Both the position numbers and the translations under genes were made by a program. Positions 1 through 6,631 of a stretch of DNA of 19,778 bases are shown in pieces. The DNA is from an uncultured Rhodospirillaceae bacterium. GTDB taxonomy: Bacteria > Pseudomonadota > Alphaproteobacteria > CAAGCB01 > CAG-977. Numbering within the stretch: position 1 is the stretch's first letter; each line of letters starts with the position of its first letter. Below the pieces are notes generated by a model that saw only the letters and a list, made by a program, of their open reading frames with translations, was not told where the DNA came from and made no database searches. The stretch lies in NCBI GenBank assembly GCA_900550445.1, contig URSF01000039.1, positions 1-19,778 of the forward strand, given 5' to 3'.

Positions 1-2
1 AA

Positions 3-242
3 TGCCTCGCAGAGTTCACCGGCAAGCGTTCGTATTACGAATTGCGTATCCTGCCATCATCATCTATTCGCCTTGTCCTGTCCACCTGTAAAAATAAATC
101 CAATGAAAAGATGCGACAGAGGGAAGTCTTACCGCTCTCTGATCGTCCAAACAAAAATAAAAGCCTTTCCTTTCTTCAATTATTTATGCCGTTGTATTTC
201 TTGTTTAGGGGAAAAGATTGTTCTCTACCTCTGTCAGATTGA
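3..242 (+). CDS. Possible 3' end of a gene cut by the left edge
   Basis: A reading frame is open from the first bases to a TGA at 240-242. Its first residues (CLAEFTGKRSYYELRILP) look more protein-like than the rest, which becomes Lys/Ser/Phe rich and resembles translated intergenic DNA. A second frame is also open across most of the same stretch, so neither is convincing. It could be the C-terminus of an island gene, a decayed gene, or chance. I see no tRNA and no recognisable domain here. Confidence 0.2.
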   Translation, partial: CLAEFTGKRSYYELRILPSSSIRLVLSTCKNKSNEKMRQREVLPLSDRPNKNKSLSFLQLFMPLYFLFRGKDCSLPLSD

Positions 243-254
243 AAATGATTTCTG

Positions 255-286
255 AAAACGGCATTTAAAATTTTTCAAGCCGTTTT
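255..286 (-). terminator. Hairpin at the 3' end of the WYL regulator gene
   Basis: AAAACGGC (255-262) and GCCGTTTT (279-286) form a perfect 8-bp stem around a 16-nt AT-rich loop. The right arm lies inside the last codons of the regulator. On the minus strand the stem ends in TTTT. The A and T tails on both sides mean it could act in both directions. The loop is large and the U-run short, so it is a modest terminator candidate. Confidence 0.4.
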
Positions 287-1257
287 GTAGCGTTGTTTAA
301 AACTTCACGCATCGTTTGTTTTAACAGTTCGGGAGCAATGATCTGAACAGAATCCTCCCACGCGACCAAAAAATAGCAAAGTTCCCGTAATCCGCCCGTT
401 CTCATTGATAAAGTAACGCTTCCGTCTTTGTTTTTTTTCATTTTTTGAGTCGGATGGAAACTGTAATTTTCAATAAACGATGCTGCTTCCTTTGTGAAAA
501 GCAGGACGATGTTTTCCTCATCGCCGTGAAAAATACCGATCGCGTTTTGACAAGCATATTCTTTCAGCGAAAAATCAACAGGCTTGTGAAACGTTTGTTC
601 CAATGGTTTGGCATCCCTGATGTTCAGGATGTTAAAAGTCAGTATTTCCCCGTTTTCTTCGGCAATCAGATAGGATTTTCCGAAATGATGAATGACGCCA
701 TATGGAGAAACGCATCGTTTGCCCGTTTTTCCCGTTGCCGTTATATAAGAAAAAGACATTTTATGAAAAGAGTCTGCCGCCTGTTTAATCAAGCTTATGA
801 CTTTTTCATTTTCCGCCGTAAAGCGATTGACCGGATGTTGCAGATAAATCTCCGTTTCGTTTTGATTTTCCATATCCGCTTCAGTTTTTTTCAGCGTTTT
901 TTCGGGCAATCTGTTCTTGATTTTGGCTTCAAGTTCAATCAACAATCGTTTCAGTCTGTCCGCGTTTTGTGTTGACAGCAGCTTCTCAATCTCTTTCAAA
1001 CAAAACAAATCGTCGCTTGTAAAAAAATCATCTTTTTGCTCTTTCCTACTGATGCGCCATCGTTTGATCGTGTCCCAGAAATTAACGGTTTCAACGCCCA
1101 AAGCAAGATCGGGATCCGATACGGCGGCGATCATTCTCTGCGCAGTGCGATAGCTGACGTTGAACGTCTTTGTGATGTCTTCCAACGAAACGCCTGATGC
1201 CGACGAACGCATCATCTTGATCAGTAATAAGATGTTCTTTACTTTTTCCAATCGCAT
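265..1257 (-). CDS. WYL-domain transcriptional regulator
   Basis: A 330-residue cytosolic DNA-binding protein. Residues about 5-50 form a winged helix-turn-helix of the DeoR/YafY type (GVSLEDITKTFNVSYRTAQRMI). A charged linker spans 75-160. A WYL domain lies at about 165-222 (core SPYGVIHHFGKSYLIAEE), and a C-terminal WCX-like extension at about 245-325 (ELCYFLVAWEDSVQIIAPELL). The name-giving W is replaced by S (SYL), and the usual arginine-rich strand reads TFNILNIRDA, so ligand binding may be altered. WYL proteins are thought to sense nucleic acids or nucleotides, and many regulate defence loci. The ATG at 1255-1257 follows an AAAGGGA site about 10 nt upstream. The gene is divergent from the ankyrin/HNH pair and probably controls it and itself through the intervening inverted repeat. 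The family call is firm; target and ligand are inferred or unknown. Confidence 0.88.
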   Translation of the reverse strand: MRLEKVKNILLLIKMMRSSASGVSLEDITKTFNVSYRTAQRMIAAVSDPDLALGVETVNFWDTIKRWRISRKEQKDDFFTSDDLFCLKEIEKLLSTQNADRLKRLLIELEAKIKNRLPEKTLKKTEADMENQNETEIYLQHPVNRFTAENEKVISLIKQAADSFHKMSFSYITATGKTGKRCVSPYGVIHHFGKSYLIAEENGEILTFNILNIRDAKPLEQTFHKPVDFSLKEYACQNAIGIFHGDEENIVLLFTKEAASFIENYSFHPTQKMKKNKDGSVTLSMRTGGLRELCYFLVAWEDSVQIIAPELLKQTMREVLNNATKRLEKF

Positions 1258-1341
1258 TTTTTATAATCCCTTTATCAATGTGACCGATTTTGTCATATCG
1301 CCGTGTTTATAATCAAGTCTTTGATAAAAACGGAGGAAAAA
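1258..1341. promoter_or_regulatory. Divergent promoter region with an 8-bp inverted repeat
   Basis: TTTATCAA (1271-1278) and TTGATAAA (1321-1328) are perfect inverted copies 42 nt apart. They bracket the spacer between the two divergent genes. A TATAAT box on the plus strand (1308-1313) lies between the arms, with no good -35 at standard spacing. A smaller repeat, TGAC-N7-GTCA, spans 1281-1295. The right arm ends just before the ankyrin ribosome binding site (GGAGG, 1332-1336). This layout suits two operator half-sites for the WYL protein, which is inference. Confidence 0.5.
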
Positions 1342-2967
1342 ATGATTTGCAGGGAAATGATCGGACGGGAAACGGACTGGAAAGCTCTTGAACCGGAAAT
1401 CCGAGGTGCAAGCGTTGAAGAAATCGATACTTTTTTTATGTTTATCGCCGGATTATGCCGGGAAACGAAGGTTTTAAAAACGTTGGTCAGGCGGGTTAAA
1501 TTGCTGTTTGAAACAGGACTTCCGGCATCGTTTTTTCAGCTCGCGGTCGTTCAACAGACGCCGGAAAATCTGGACGTCTTGCTTGAAACCGTTTCGGATA
1601 TCAACGAAACCGTTGACGGCACGGACACGTTATTGATGATTGCGGCGAAGGAAGCGAAAGAAGACGTCTTTTCCGTTTTGCATAAGCACGGTGCAGATTT
1701 TAACATCTGCGACGAAAACGGGCTTTATCCCGTCGATCTGGCGGGGATATGCAACAGCCCTTTTTTAAGAAGCCTTTCAAGGTATGAGAAAAACTCTGTT
1801 TTCGACTTCGGAAATGTATCGCTTGCCGAAGTCCGTCAATGGATCAAAAACGGCGGCGATGTGAATGCCGCAGCGGTCGATGACGGGAAAAAACATCAAA
1901 GAACCGTCTTGCAGCGTGCCGTTTTATTGGCGCAGGAACCGGAAATCATCAAAGAACTGCTCGACGCGGGAGCTATCGACGACAATCATTCCGCGCGTTT
2001 TTGCCACGCCGTCAAAGCAGGGAAAGACGCCGTAGCCGTCCGTGCTGTTTTAAAATCCGGAGTTGATGTCAACGGTTTTACGCCCGTCTTCATCCGCCCT
2101 TTGTTTTACGCTTTGCGTTTCAGCGACGATCCCGCCGTGATCAAAGCTGTTTTAGACGCCGGCGCGGACATTCACGCGACCGAAAAAATGGTATCTTCAA
2201 TTCTTTCTTCGGGCTTTTCCGTTTTAAAACGCGCCGTTTATGACAACAAAAGCGTCAAGATCATCAAAATGTTGTTGGAATACGGCAACGATTTTGAAGA
2301 TGAGGCGTTATCTTTACTTTGCACGGCGGTTCTGCAATGTCCCGATCTGAACGTCTTTACCGCTTTATGCGATACGGTCAAAAAAAATCCGGAAAAGATG
2401 GAAGTGTTGGAAGAAAAAATGAAAACGGCGTATCAGGTCGCGGTTCATCACAAGCTTCCTATCGCGGACGGCTTGATTTTGCCGATTGGCGAAATCCAAG
2501 CTCAAATTGTCAAAAACAAAGTGAAAAAGCTGATTGAAAATAAAGAAACAAACAAACTGATCGAATATTTAAAAATCGACGCGGGCAACGAAACTGCTTT
2601 ACAAAGGGCGTTGATGATGCGTTATCCGCCTTTCGTTATTATGGATTTTATCGACTGTGGCGAAGACGTGAACGTTACACAGTACGCTTTCGGAACGATT
2701 TTAATGTTGGCTCTGCGATATAAATACAAAACGCCGGTCATTCGAAAAATACTGGACGCCGGTGCGCGGATCAACGAAACTACGAAAGATAATCTGACGG
2801 CGTTTTATCAGGCGATCAAATCCGATGCTAATGACAAGACATTAAAATTGTTGTTGGAGCGGGGCGCAAATCCCGACATCAAAACGGAAAAAGGACAATC
2901 CGCGCGCGATATCGCGAACGAACATCAAAAAGAAATTATTGAACAATATGAAAGGAATAAGAAATGA
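1342..2967 (+). CDS. Large ankyrin-repeat protein of the island cassette
   Basis: A 541-residue protein with no signal peptide or membrane segment, so cytosolic. It consists of degenerate ankyrin-like helical repeats. Typical turns are HKHGADFNICDENGLYPVDLA, IKNGGDVNAAA, LLDAGAIDD, LKSGVDVNG, LDAGADIHA, FIDCGEDVNV, LDAGARINETTKDNLTAFYQAI and LLERGANPDIKTEKGQSARDIA. The middle (about 330-430) is less regular. I choose the ATG at 1342 because GGAGG sits 5 nt upstream; an in-frame GTG at 1303 would add 13 residues but has no such site. The repeats indicate a protein-binding scaffold. The stop overlaps the start of the HNH gene (ATGA), so the two are translationally coupled and the obvious partner is the nuclease, as regulator, adaptor or immunity protein. 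No enzymatic motif is seen. Confidence 0.82.
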   Translation: MICREMIGRETDWKALEPEIRGASVEEIDTFFMFIAGLCRETKVLKTLVRRVKLLFETGLPASFFQLAVVQQTPENLDVLLETVSDINETVDGTDTLLMIAAKEAKEDVFSVLHKHGADFNICDENGLYPVDLAGICNSPFLRSLSRYEKNSVFDFGNVSLAEVRQWIKNGGDVNAAAVDDGKKHQRTVLQRAVLLAQEPEIIKELLDAGAIDDNHSARFCHAVKAGKDAVAVRAVLKSGVDVNGFTPVFIRPLFYALRFSDDPAVIKAVLDAGADIHATEKMVSSILSSGFSVLKRAVYDNKSVKIIKMLLEYGNDFEDEALSLLCTAVLQCPDLNVFTALCDTVKKNPEKMEVLEEKMKTAYQVAVHHKLPIADGLILPIGEIQAQIVKNKVKKLIENKETNKLIEYLKIDAGNETALQRALMMRYPPFVIMDFIDCGEDVNVTQYAFGTILMLALRYKYKTPVIRKILDAGARINETTKDNLTAFYQAIKSDANDKTLKLLLERGANPDIKTEKGQSARDIANEHQKEIIEQYERNKK

Positions 2968-3749
2968 ACGCCAATCAAGAACAGAAAACTGTTGAATCCA
3001 TCAAAAAAGTATCATCCGAATACACGCCTTATTTAGCATTGGCTCTTTGTTGGAACGACCAGGGACAGAAAGGACTTTTTTATGACAAGGTTCCGGCGTC
3101 CTTTGCCCGTCATCCGTGTGATTTGTTTGATAAAGAAAATGGAAATAGGGAAGAATGGAAAAATTTGACCGGATATAAGGTTGATAATTGCAAAGATATG
3201 TTGCCTAAAAAGGCCGAATCTCTTCGTAATAATATCGCGGGCGGGTTGCAGGTCAGCAACTTCGGGCGCGTCGGTATTCCGATAAAATGTAACAGAGAAA
3301 ACGAACTTTTCAAAGGATGTAAAGGTTGCGCATTAAGTGAAAGAACAGTTTCTATTGCCCTTGAAGAAAATAAAACTGAGTCTATTGATAAATGCACAAA
3401 ATTTCATTTCATTTTACCTCAATATGAGAAATGTTCTTGGAATGAGACAGAACAGGAATTTAAAAAATATAATGGTTATCTGGTCGTTAACATAAACGGT
3501 AAGGAATGGTTAGTTTATGAGCTGGTTGCCGAAGCGTTTGAATTGAAAAAGGAAGCTTTTCAAAAAATGAAAGAGTTTATGAAGAAAAAAGAGATCGAAT
3601 TTGACGATGAAAATAAACTGAAAGATGATTTTAATAATGGAGAATTACAGATTCATCATATCAATAACAACGGGCATCACAACACACCGTGGAATGGAGA
3701 AGATGGAAATTTAATCGCCTTGCCGGATAGCGTTCATCAGAAACTATAA
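2964..3749 (+). CDS. NUMOD4-like / HNH nuclease
   Basis: 261 residues. The C-terminus has an HNH (beta-beta-alpha metal) core: QIHHINNNGHHNTPWN, then GNLIALPDSVHQ, giving His231/His232, Asn249 and His258. The protein stops three residues after the last His. Upstream, EEWKNLTGY (63-71) and GGLQVSNFGRV (93-103) match the two ends of a NUMOD4 motif but are separated by an insertion of about 20 residues. GYLVVNINGKEWLVYELVAEAF (171-192) matches the strand-helix part of NUMOD4-HNH endonucleases. C119-x2-C122 and C109, C144, C157 could bind zinc. Start: ATG 2964 overlaps the ankyrin stop, with AAAGGA 7 nt upstream inside that gene. Composition is far more AT rich than its neighbours. It could be a homing-type endonuclease, a defence effector or an intracellular toxin. 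Nuclease activity is inferred from the motif. Confidence 0.7.
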   Translation: MNANQEQKTVESIKKVSSEYTPYLALALCWNDQGQKGLFYDKVPASFARHPCDLFDKENGNREEWKNLTGYKVDNCKDMLPKKAESLRNNIAGGLQVSNFGRVGIPIKCNRENELFKGCKGCALSERTVSIALEENKTESIDKCTKFHFILPQYEKCSWNETEQEFKKYNGYLVVNINGKEWLVYELVAEAFELKKEAFQKMKEFMKKKEIEFDDENKLKDDFNNGELQIHHINNNGHHNTPWNGEDGNLIALPDSVHQKL

Positions 3750-4055
3750 AATCAAAACTCCTTCTTAAAAGTTAGCCTGCTATTCATTCATTTCTATGAT
3801 GGCGAAATTCTATCGGTAGAGTCCGTATTCAGTCGTTTACAATCGTATTCGTCCGTAGTGTCTTGTTTCGTCGGTATTCCCTTGTTTCCGGTTCTTTGCC
3901 GCGGCAGAAAAAATCTGCCATAGCGCGCCGTCCGTCCGGTCGCGTCTGTTGACGCTTCCGGTCTGCGGCGGTCTTGAACGGGCGTTCCCTTTTGTTCGTA
4001 ATTCAAGAAAGGTTTGTCCCGTGTTCGGGGCTTTTCTCTTCTATCTGCTATTTTT

Positions 4056-4128
4056 CAAATCCGGAGCAAACGCCCCCTCTGTTATTGGGAGCGTCTGCCG
4101 TGACAGCGTCGCTTCACCATCGGATTTG
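4056..4128. repeat. Long-range inverted repeat enclosing a GC-rich fold
   Basis: CAAATCCG (4056-4063) and CGGATTTG (4121-4128) are perfect inverted copies enclosing 57 nt. Inside, ACGCCCC...GGGAGCGT can form a further stem. It could be a structured RNA, a recombination-related site, or coincidence. No RNA family is recognised. Confidence 0.3.
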
Positions 4129-4141
4129 TAAAAATGCGATA

Positions 4142-4172
4142 GCAAGTTAGCGCAAAACTTTTGCGCCCTTGC
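4142..4172. other. Palindrome resembling a MOBQ-type transfer origin
   Basis: GCGCAAAA (4150-4157) and TTTTGCGC (4159-4166) form a 17-bp palindrome with a single central base. GCAAG (4142-4146) and CTTGC (4168-4172) extend the stem. The right side reads TTTTGCGCCCTTG, which shares TGCGCCCT with the nick region I remember for RSF1010-like (MOBQ) origins (TAAGTGCGCCCT). An inverted repeat next to the nick core is typical of that class. Alternatively it is the integrase terminator: on the minus strand the hairpin lies about 45 nt after the integrase stop and is followed by TATCGCATTTTT. Both could be true. Confidence 0.35.
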
Positions 4173-4212
4173 CAAAGGGACTTCGCCCCTCTCGGATCAC
4201 CCCTTGTCCCGT

Positions 4213-5379
4213 TCACCCTTGATCATATTTTCGGAAACTCTCAAACGTGTTGACGGTGTTTTGCAACGCTTGAGCGACAGCCGACGTGTCCACCCGCGCA
4301 TAAACTTGCGTCGCCGAAAGCGTTTTATGGTTCAGCGTCTTTGACACGACGGACAAATTCACGCCGCCCATACATTCATAGCTTGCGACCGTGCGCCTTA
4401 AATCGTGCATTCTTAAATTGTCGATACAGGCTCTTTTTTTAATGCGTTCCCAAACATCCCGCGGTTCTGTCAAATGAGCCGCACGATCAGACGGTTTAGG
4501 AAACACCCACGGATTTCCGCCGGATTGCAATTTCAATTCTTTCAGCATTAAAACAAGCTGACCGACAAGGGGGACGCGCAACGAAGTCCCGTTCTTCGTT
4601 TTCGGAATAAACCAGACGTCGGTTGTAAAGTCGATATCCTCCCAACGCATGGAAAGAACATTTCCCCTCCTCTGTCCCGTGAACATCAAAGTATAAAAGA
4701 ATGTTCTGTAAACCGGATCGGATTCTTCGTCCAATGCCGAAAAAAGCCGTTGTATTTCATCGGGAGAAAGGAAACGGTCGCGAGCTTCAACATGAAACTT
4801 TTTGATTCCGGCGGTCGGATTGCGTCCGTCCCACCCCCATTGTATCGCTTTATTGTAAATATGGCGCAACAACGTCAAAGCCTGATTTGCCGCGAAGACG
4901 CCGCTGTTGTCGCGAACAGCGTAAAACCAGTGCTCTATTTCTCTCATCGTCAGCGAGGAAATCTTTTTGTTCTTCCACCGCGCGAACCGACGCTTGTTAA
5001 TGTTCAACGTGTTTTTAATATGCCCCGGCGAAGAATGGCGGTTGGCGTGGCGTTCCATATATTCTTCGAACAATTCGCCGAAAGTCGTTTCTTTGCAAAG
5101 CTGTTGCTTTTCATTGTTCGGATTTATGCCGTTCCTGATTTTTTCCAATAGCTCGAACGCTTTTTTCCGCGCAAAATTCACGCTGATTTCACTTGCCTTG
5201 CCGATTGTGATGCGAACGCAACGCCCGTCAATCTTCTTCACAAGCATATAGCTTTTGCACCCCGTCTGCCCGATCCGGCAATGCAGATACGAACACTTGG
5301 CGTCCGTTATTTCAAACCAGTTTTTCGTTTCGTCGGGTTTCAACTCCCGAATGAGCTTTTCCGTAAAATTCGCTTTCAT
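4213..5379 (-). CDS. int: P4-like tyrosine recombinase (integrase)
   Basis: 388 residues from the ATG at 5379, chosen because GAGAGGA lies just upstream and the protein then begins MKANFTEKLIRELKP, a standard integrase start. A longer frame to 5424 has no such support. The arm-binding domain (about 1-85, DUF4102-like) is followed by a core-binding domain (about 98-195) and a catalytic domain (about 200-375). Catalytic residues: Arg237 (TGQRRGN), a Lys near 262 (PKTKNG), His325 and Arg328 (MHDLRRT), His351 (LNHKTL) and nucleophile Tyr360 (TQVYARV). All are present and the frame is intact, so it is probably active. It catalyses site-specific integration and excision at the tRNA site. Its start faces that site about 165 bp away. 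No excisionase gene is visible between them. Confidence 0.93.
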   Translation of the reverse strand: MKANFTEKLIRELKPDETKNWFEITDAKCSYLHCRIGQTGCKSYMLVKKIDGRCVRITIGKASEISVNFARKKAFELLEKIRNGINPNNEKQQLCKETTFGELFEEYMERHANRHSSPGHIKNTLNINKRRFARWKNKKISSLTMREIEHWFYAVRDNSGVFAANQALTLLRHIYNKAIQWGWDGRNPTAGIKKFHVEARDRFLSPDEIQRLFSALDEESDPVYRTFFYTLMFTGQRRGNVLSMRWEDIDFTTDVWFIPKTKNGTSLRVPLVGQLVLMLKELKLQSGGNPWVFPKPSDRAAHLTEPRDVWERIKKRACIDNLRMHDLRRTVASYECMGGVNLSVVSKTLNHKTLSATQVYARVDTSAVAQALQNTVNTFESFRKYDQG

Positions 5380-5459
5380 AATTCCTCTCTTCCGTTGCAA
5401 CCTCTTTGCAACTTTTAACATCAATCGTGATGGAAAGATTTTAATTACGAAAAACGGAA

Positions 5460-5483
5460 GAAATCAAATAAGTCTTTGATTTC
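5460..5483. repeat. Inverted repeat between integrase and attachment site
   Basis: GAAATCAAA (5460-5468) and TTTGATTTC (5475-5483) form a perfect 9-bp stem with a 6-nt loop. It lies upstream of the integrase start and about 60 bp from the tRNA remnant. The place suits an integrase/accessory-factor arm site or an operator for the integrase promoter. No T-run follows, so a terminator is less likely. Confidence 0.4.
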
Positions 5484-5544
5484 ATTATAGAATATGAATT
5501 ACAAAGAATGTCCGTAAACAATGGTGAAAAGTTCAAAGCTTTAA

Positions 5545-5601
5545 CTCGAAATCTGTTGAGGCTTTGTCCTCGTGCGGGTTCAAGTCCCGCTTTCCGCACC
5601 A
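5545..5601 (+). tRNA. 3' half of a class II tRNA (Ser or Leu): attachment site
   Basis: A fragment, not a complete gene. In order: CTCGAAA can be read as an anticodon loop (5545-5551), TCTGT as the 3' anticodon stem, GAGG-CTTTGT-CCTC as a long variable arm (5558-5571), GCGGG-TTCAAGT-CCCGC as the T arm, TTTCCGC as the 3' acceptor strand, then A and CCA (5599-5601). The bases before 5545 do not pair with the stem and no D arm or 5' acceptor strand (expected GCGGAAA) precedes it. The loop would read CGA (Ser), while discriminator A73 and the T arm favour Leu, so identity is left open. Best explained as the copy left by integrase crossing over in or near the anticodon loop. Confidence 0.75.
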
Positions 5602-5613
5602 ATTATTATATAC

Positions 5614-5640
5614 AAAAACTGCCTGAACGGCAGTTTTTTT
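5614..5640 (+). terminator. Rho-independent terminator of the split tRNA
   Basis: AAAAACTGCC (5614-5623), loop TGAAC, GGCAGTTTTT (5629-5638) and further T's form a strong intrinsic terminator 12 nt after the CCA. It fits the original terminator of the tRNA gene, which marks the DNA to the right as the pre-integration chromosome. Confidence 0.85.
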
Positions 5641-5713
5641 ATTTCCGGTATCAATGATATATCTGGTATAAATATGTGGTTGTGTTAAGTAAATATTTGT
5701 CCGCGAGGTTATA

Positions 5714-6631
5714 ATGTCTTTGCCGAATTTCCAAGAAATGATGCTGCCGGCGTTGCAGGCTTTCAATCGTGTTCCCTGCGCCAAAATCCCTGAAATAGAA
5801 AAGAATGTTGCCAAAGCGTTGAATTTATCTCGTGAGCAAAAATCAGAATTGCTTCCCAGCGGCGGAGAAACAACACTGCACAACAGAACGGCATGGGCTG
5901 TTTTTGATTTATTCCAAGCAGGATTGTTGCAAAGAATCAAACGGGGAACTTATGCCATATCTGATTCCGGCAAAGCATTGTTAGAGCAAAAACCTGAAAA
6001 AATCACGCGCGATTTTTTAAAACAATATCCTTCTTTTGTAGATTTTATTAATCGTTCCCGTCAAAACCGCACAGAAATGCCTCAACGACAACAAGACATT
6101 TTAGACGAAATAGACCCTGAAACACAGCTGGACAGCGCCGTCAACCGATTAAACGACAAACTGCATACCGACCTGCTGGAAGAATTAAAACGTGTAGATC
6201 CCATTTATTTTGAACGGATTATACTCGATTTATTCAAGGCGATGAATTACGGCGAAGGCAAAATGACCTCCAAAAGCCATGACGGAGGAATTGACGGTAC
6301 GATTTATGAAGATGTTTTGGGGTTATCTCAAATTTATATGCAGGCCAAACGTTATGCCGGCAACAAAGTCAATGAAAAAGAAATACAGAATTTCGTCGGC
6401 GCTTTGGGAAGCTCGGAAGTCAGCAAAGGCGTTTTCGTTACAACCAGCTTTTTTGATGACCGTGCCAGAAAAAAAGCGGCAGACGCGACTAAAAAAGGAA
6501 TGATCATCCGCTTAATTGACGGTGAAGAACTGACAAAACTGATGATAAAACATGATATCGGCGTCAGAACAATGCGCAAAGTCGAGATCAAAATCGTCGA
6601 TGCGGCTTATTTCATGTCCGGGGACGAATAA
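5714..6631 (+). CDS. mrr: Mrr-type (type IV) restriction endonuclease
   Basis: 305 residues, about the length of E. coli Mrr. The N-terminal Mrr_N winged-helix domain (about 5-92) includes TAWAVFDLFQAGLLQRIKRGTYAISDSGKALL. A linker follows, then a PD-(D/E)xK catalytic domain (about 155-285): FERIILDLFKAMNYG with Glu167, HDGGIDGTI with Asp194, and the QxK motif Gln210-Ala-Lys212 (YMQAKRY). Members cleave modified (methylated) DNA and restrict incoming phage or plasmid DNA. The ATG at 5714 follows GAGG (5705-5708) by 5 nt. All catalytic residues are present. It sits directly beyond the tRNA terminator and its last 25 bp overlap the convergent arsR-type gene, so read-through from either side could affect the other. 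Transcription probably starts in the AT-rich 5641-5704 interval (TATAAAT near 5667), with no clear -35. Confidence 0.9.
   Translation: MSLPNFQEMMLPALQAFNRVPCAKIPEIEKNVAKALNLSREQKSELLPSGGETTLHNRTAWAVFDLFQAGLLQRIKRGTYAISDSGKALLEQKPEKITRDFLKQYPSFVDFINRSRQNRTEMPQRQQDILDEIDPETQLDSAVNRLNDKLHTDLLEELKRVDPIYFERIILDLFKAMNYGEGKMTSKSHDGGIDGTIYEDVLGLSQIYMQAKRYAGNKVNEKEIQNFVGALGSSEVSKGVFVTTSFFDDRARKKAADATKKGMIIRLIDGEELTKLMIKHDIGVRTMRKVEIKIVDAAYFMSGDE

Larger units (their letters stand above)
3750..4212. other. 463-bp stretch without a convincing gene, structured
   Basis: Short open frames exist on both strands (for example 3794-4006 minus, TTG start, 70 codons) but lack ribosome binding sites and recognisable domains. 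The sequence is more GC rich than the HNH gene. It holds a small hairpin with a CTTTTCTCTT tail (4016-4040, a weak rightward terminator for the ankyrin/HNH operon), a long-range inverted repeat (4056-4128) and an oriT-like palindrome (4142-4172), the last two listed separately. Confidence 0.45.
1..5601. mobile_element. Right end of a tRNA-integrated genomic island
   Basis: Seen: a tyrosine integrase gene points away from a 3' tRNA fragment that lacks its 5' half, and the fragment is followed at once by a hairpin terminator. This is the usual layout of one end of an element integrated in a tRNA gene. The fragment reads rightward and its CCA end is at 5601, so the intact tRNA and the other boundary should be to the left, probably outside the window. 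The left limit given here is therefore only the window edge. Cargo: WYL regulator, ankyrin protein, HNH nuclease, a gene-free structured stretch and the integrase. The HNH gene is very AT rich (15 G/C in the 60 bases from 3361), unlike the genes right of 14 kb. No relaxase or conjugation gene is visible, so mobility would depend on parts outside the window or on a helper. Confidence 0.6.

Noticed and set aside
445..975. 176-codon plus-strand frame
   Set aside because: It is antisense to the WYL regulator gene, Phe/Arg rich and has no ribosome site.
1303..1341. GTG start adding 13 residues to the ankyrin protein
   Set aside because: It falls inside the promoter repeat region without a ribosome site, while ATG 1342 has GGAGG at ideal spacing.
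3794..4006. 70-codon minus-strand frame starting with TTG
   Set aside because: No ribosome site, Arg/Thr-rich composition, no recognisable domain. It lies in the structured gene-free stretch.
5521..5601. A complete tRNA gene
   Set aside because: No 5' acceptor strand, D arm or 5' anticodon stem is found upstream; only the 3' half is present.
5533..5940. 135-codon minus-strand frame
   Set aside because: It runs through the tRNA fragment, its terminator and the start of mrr, so it cannot be a normal gene.
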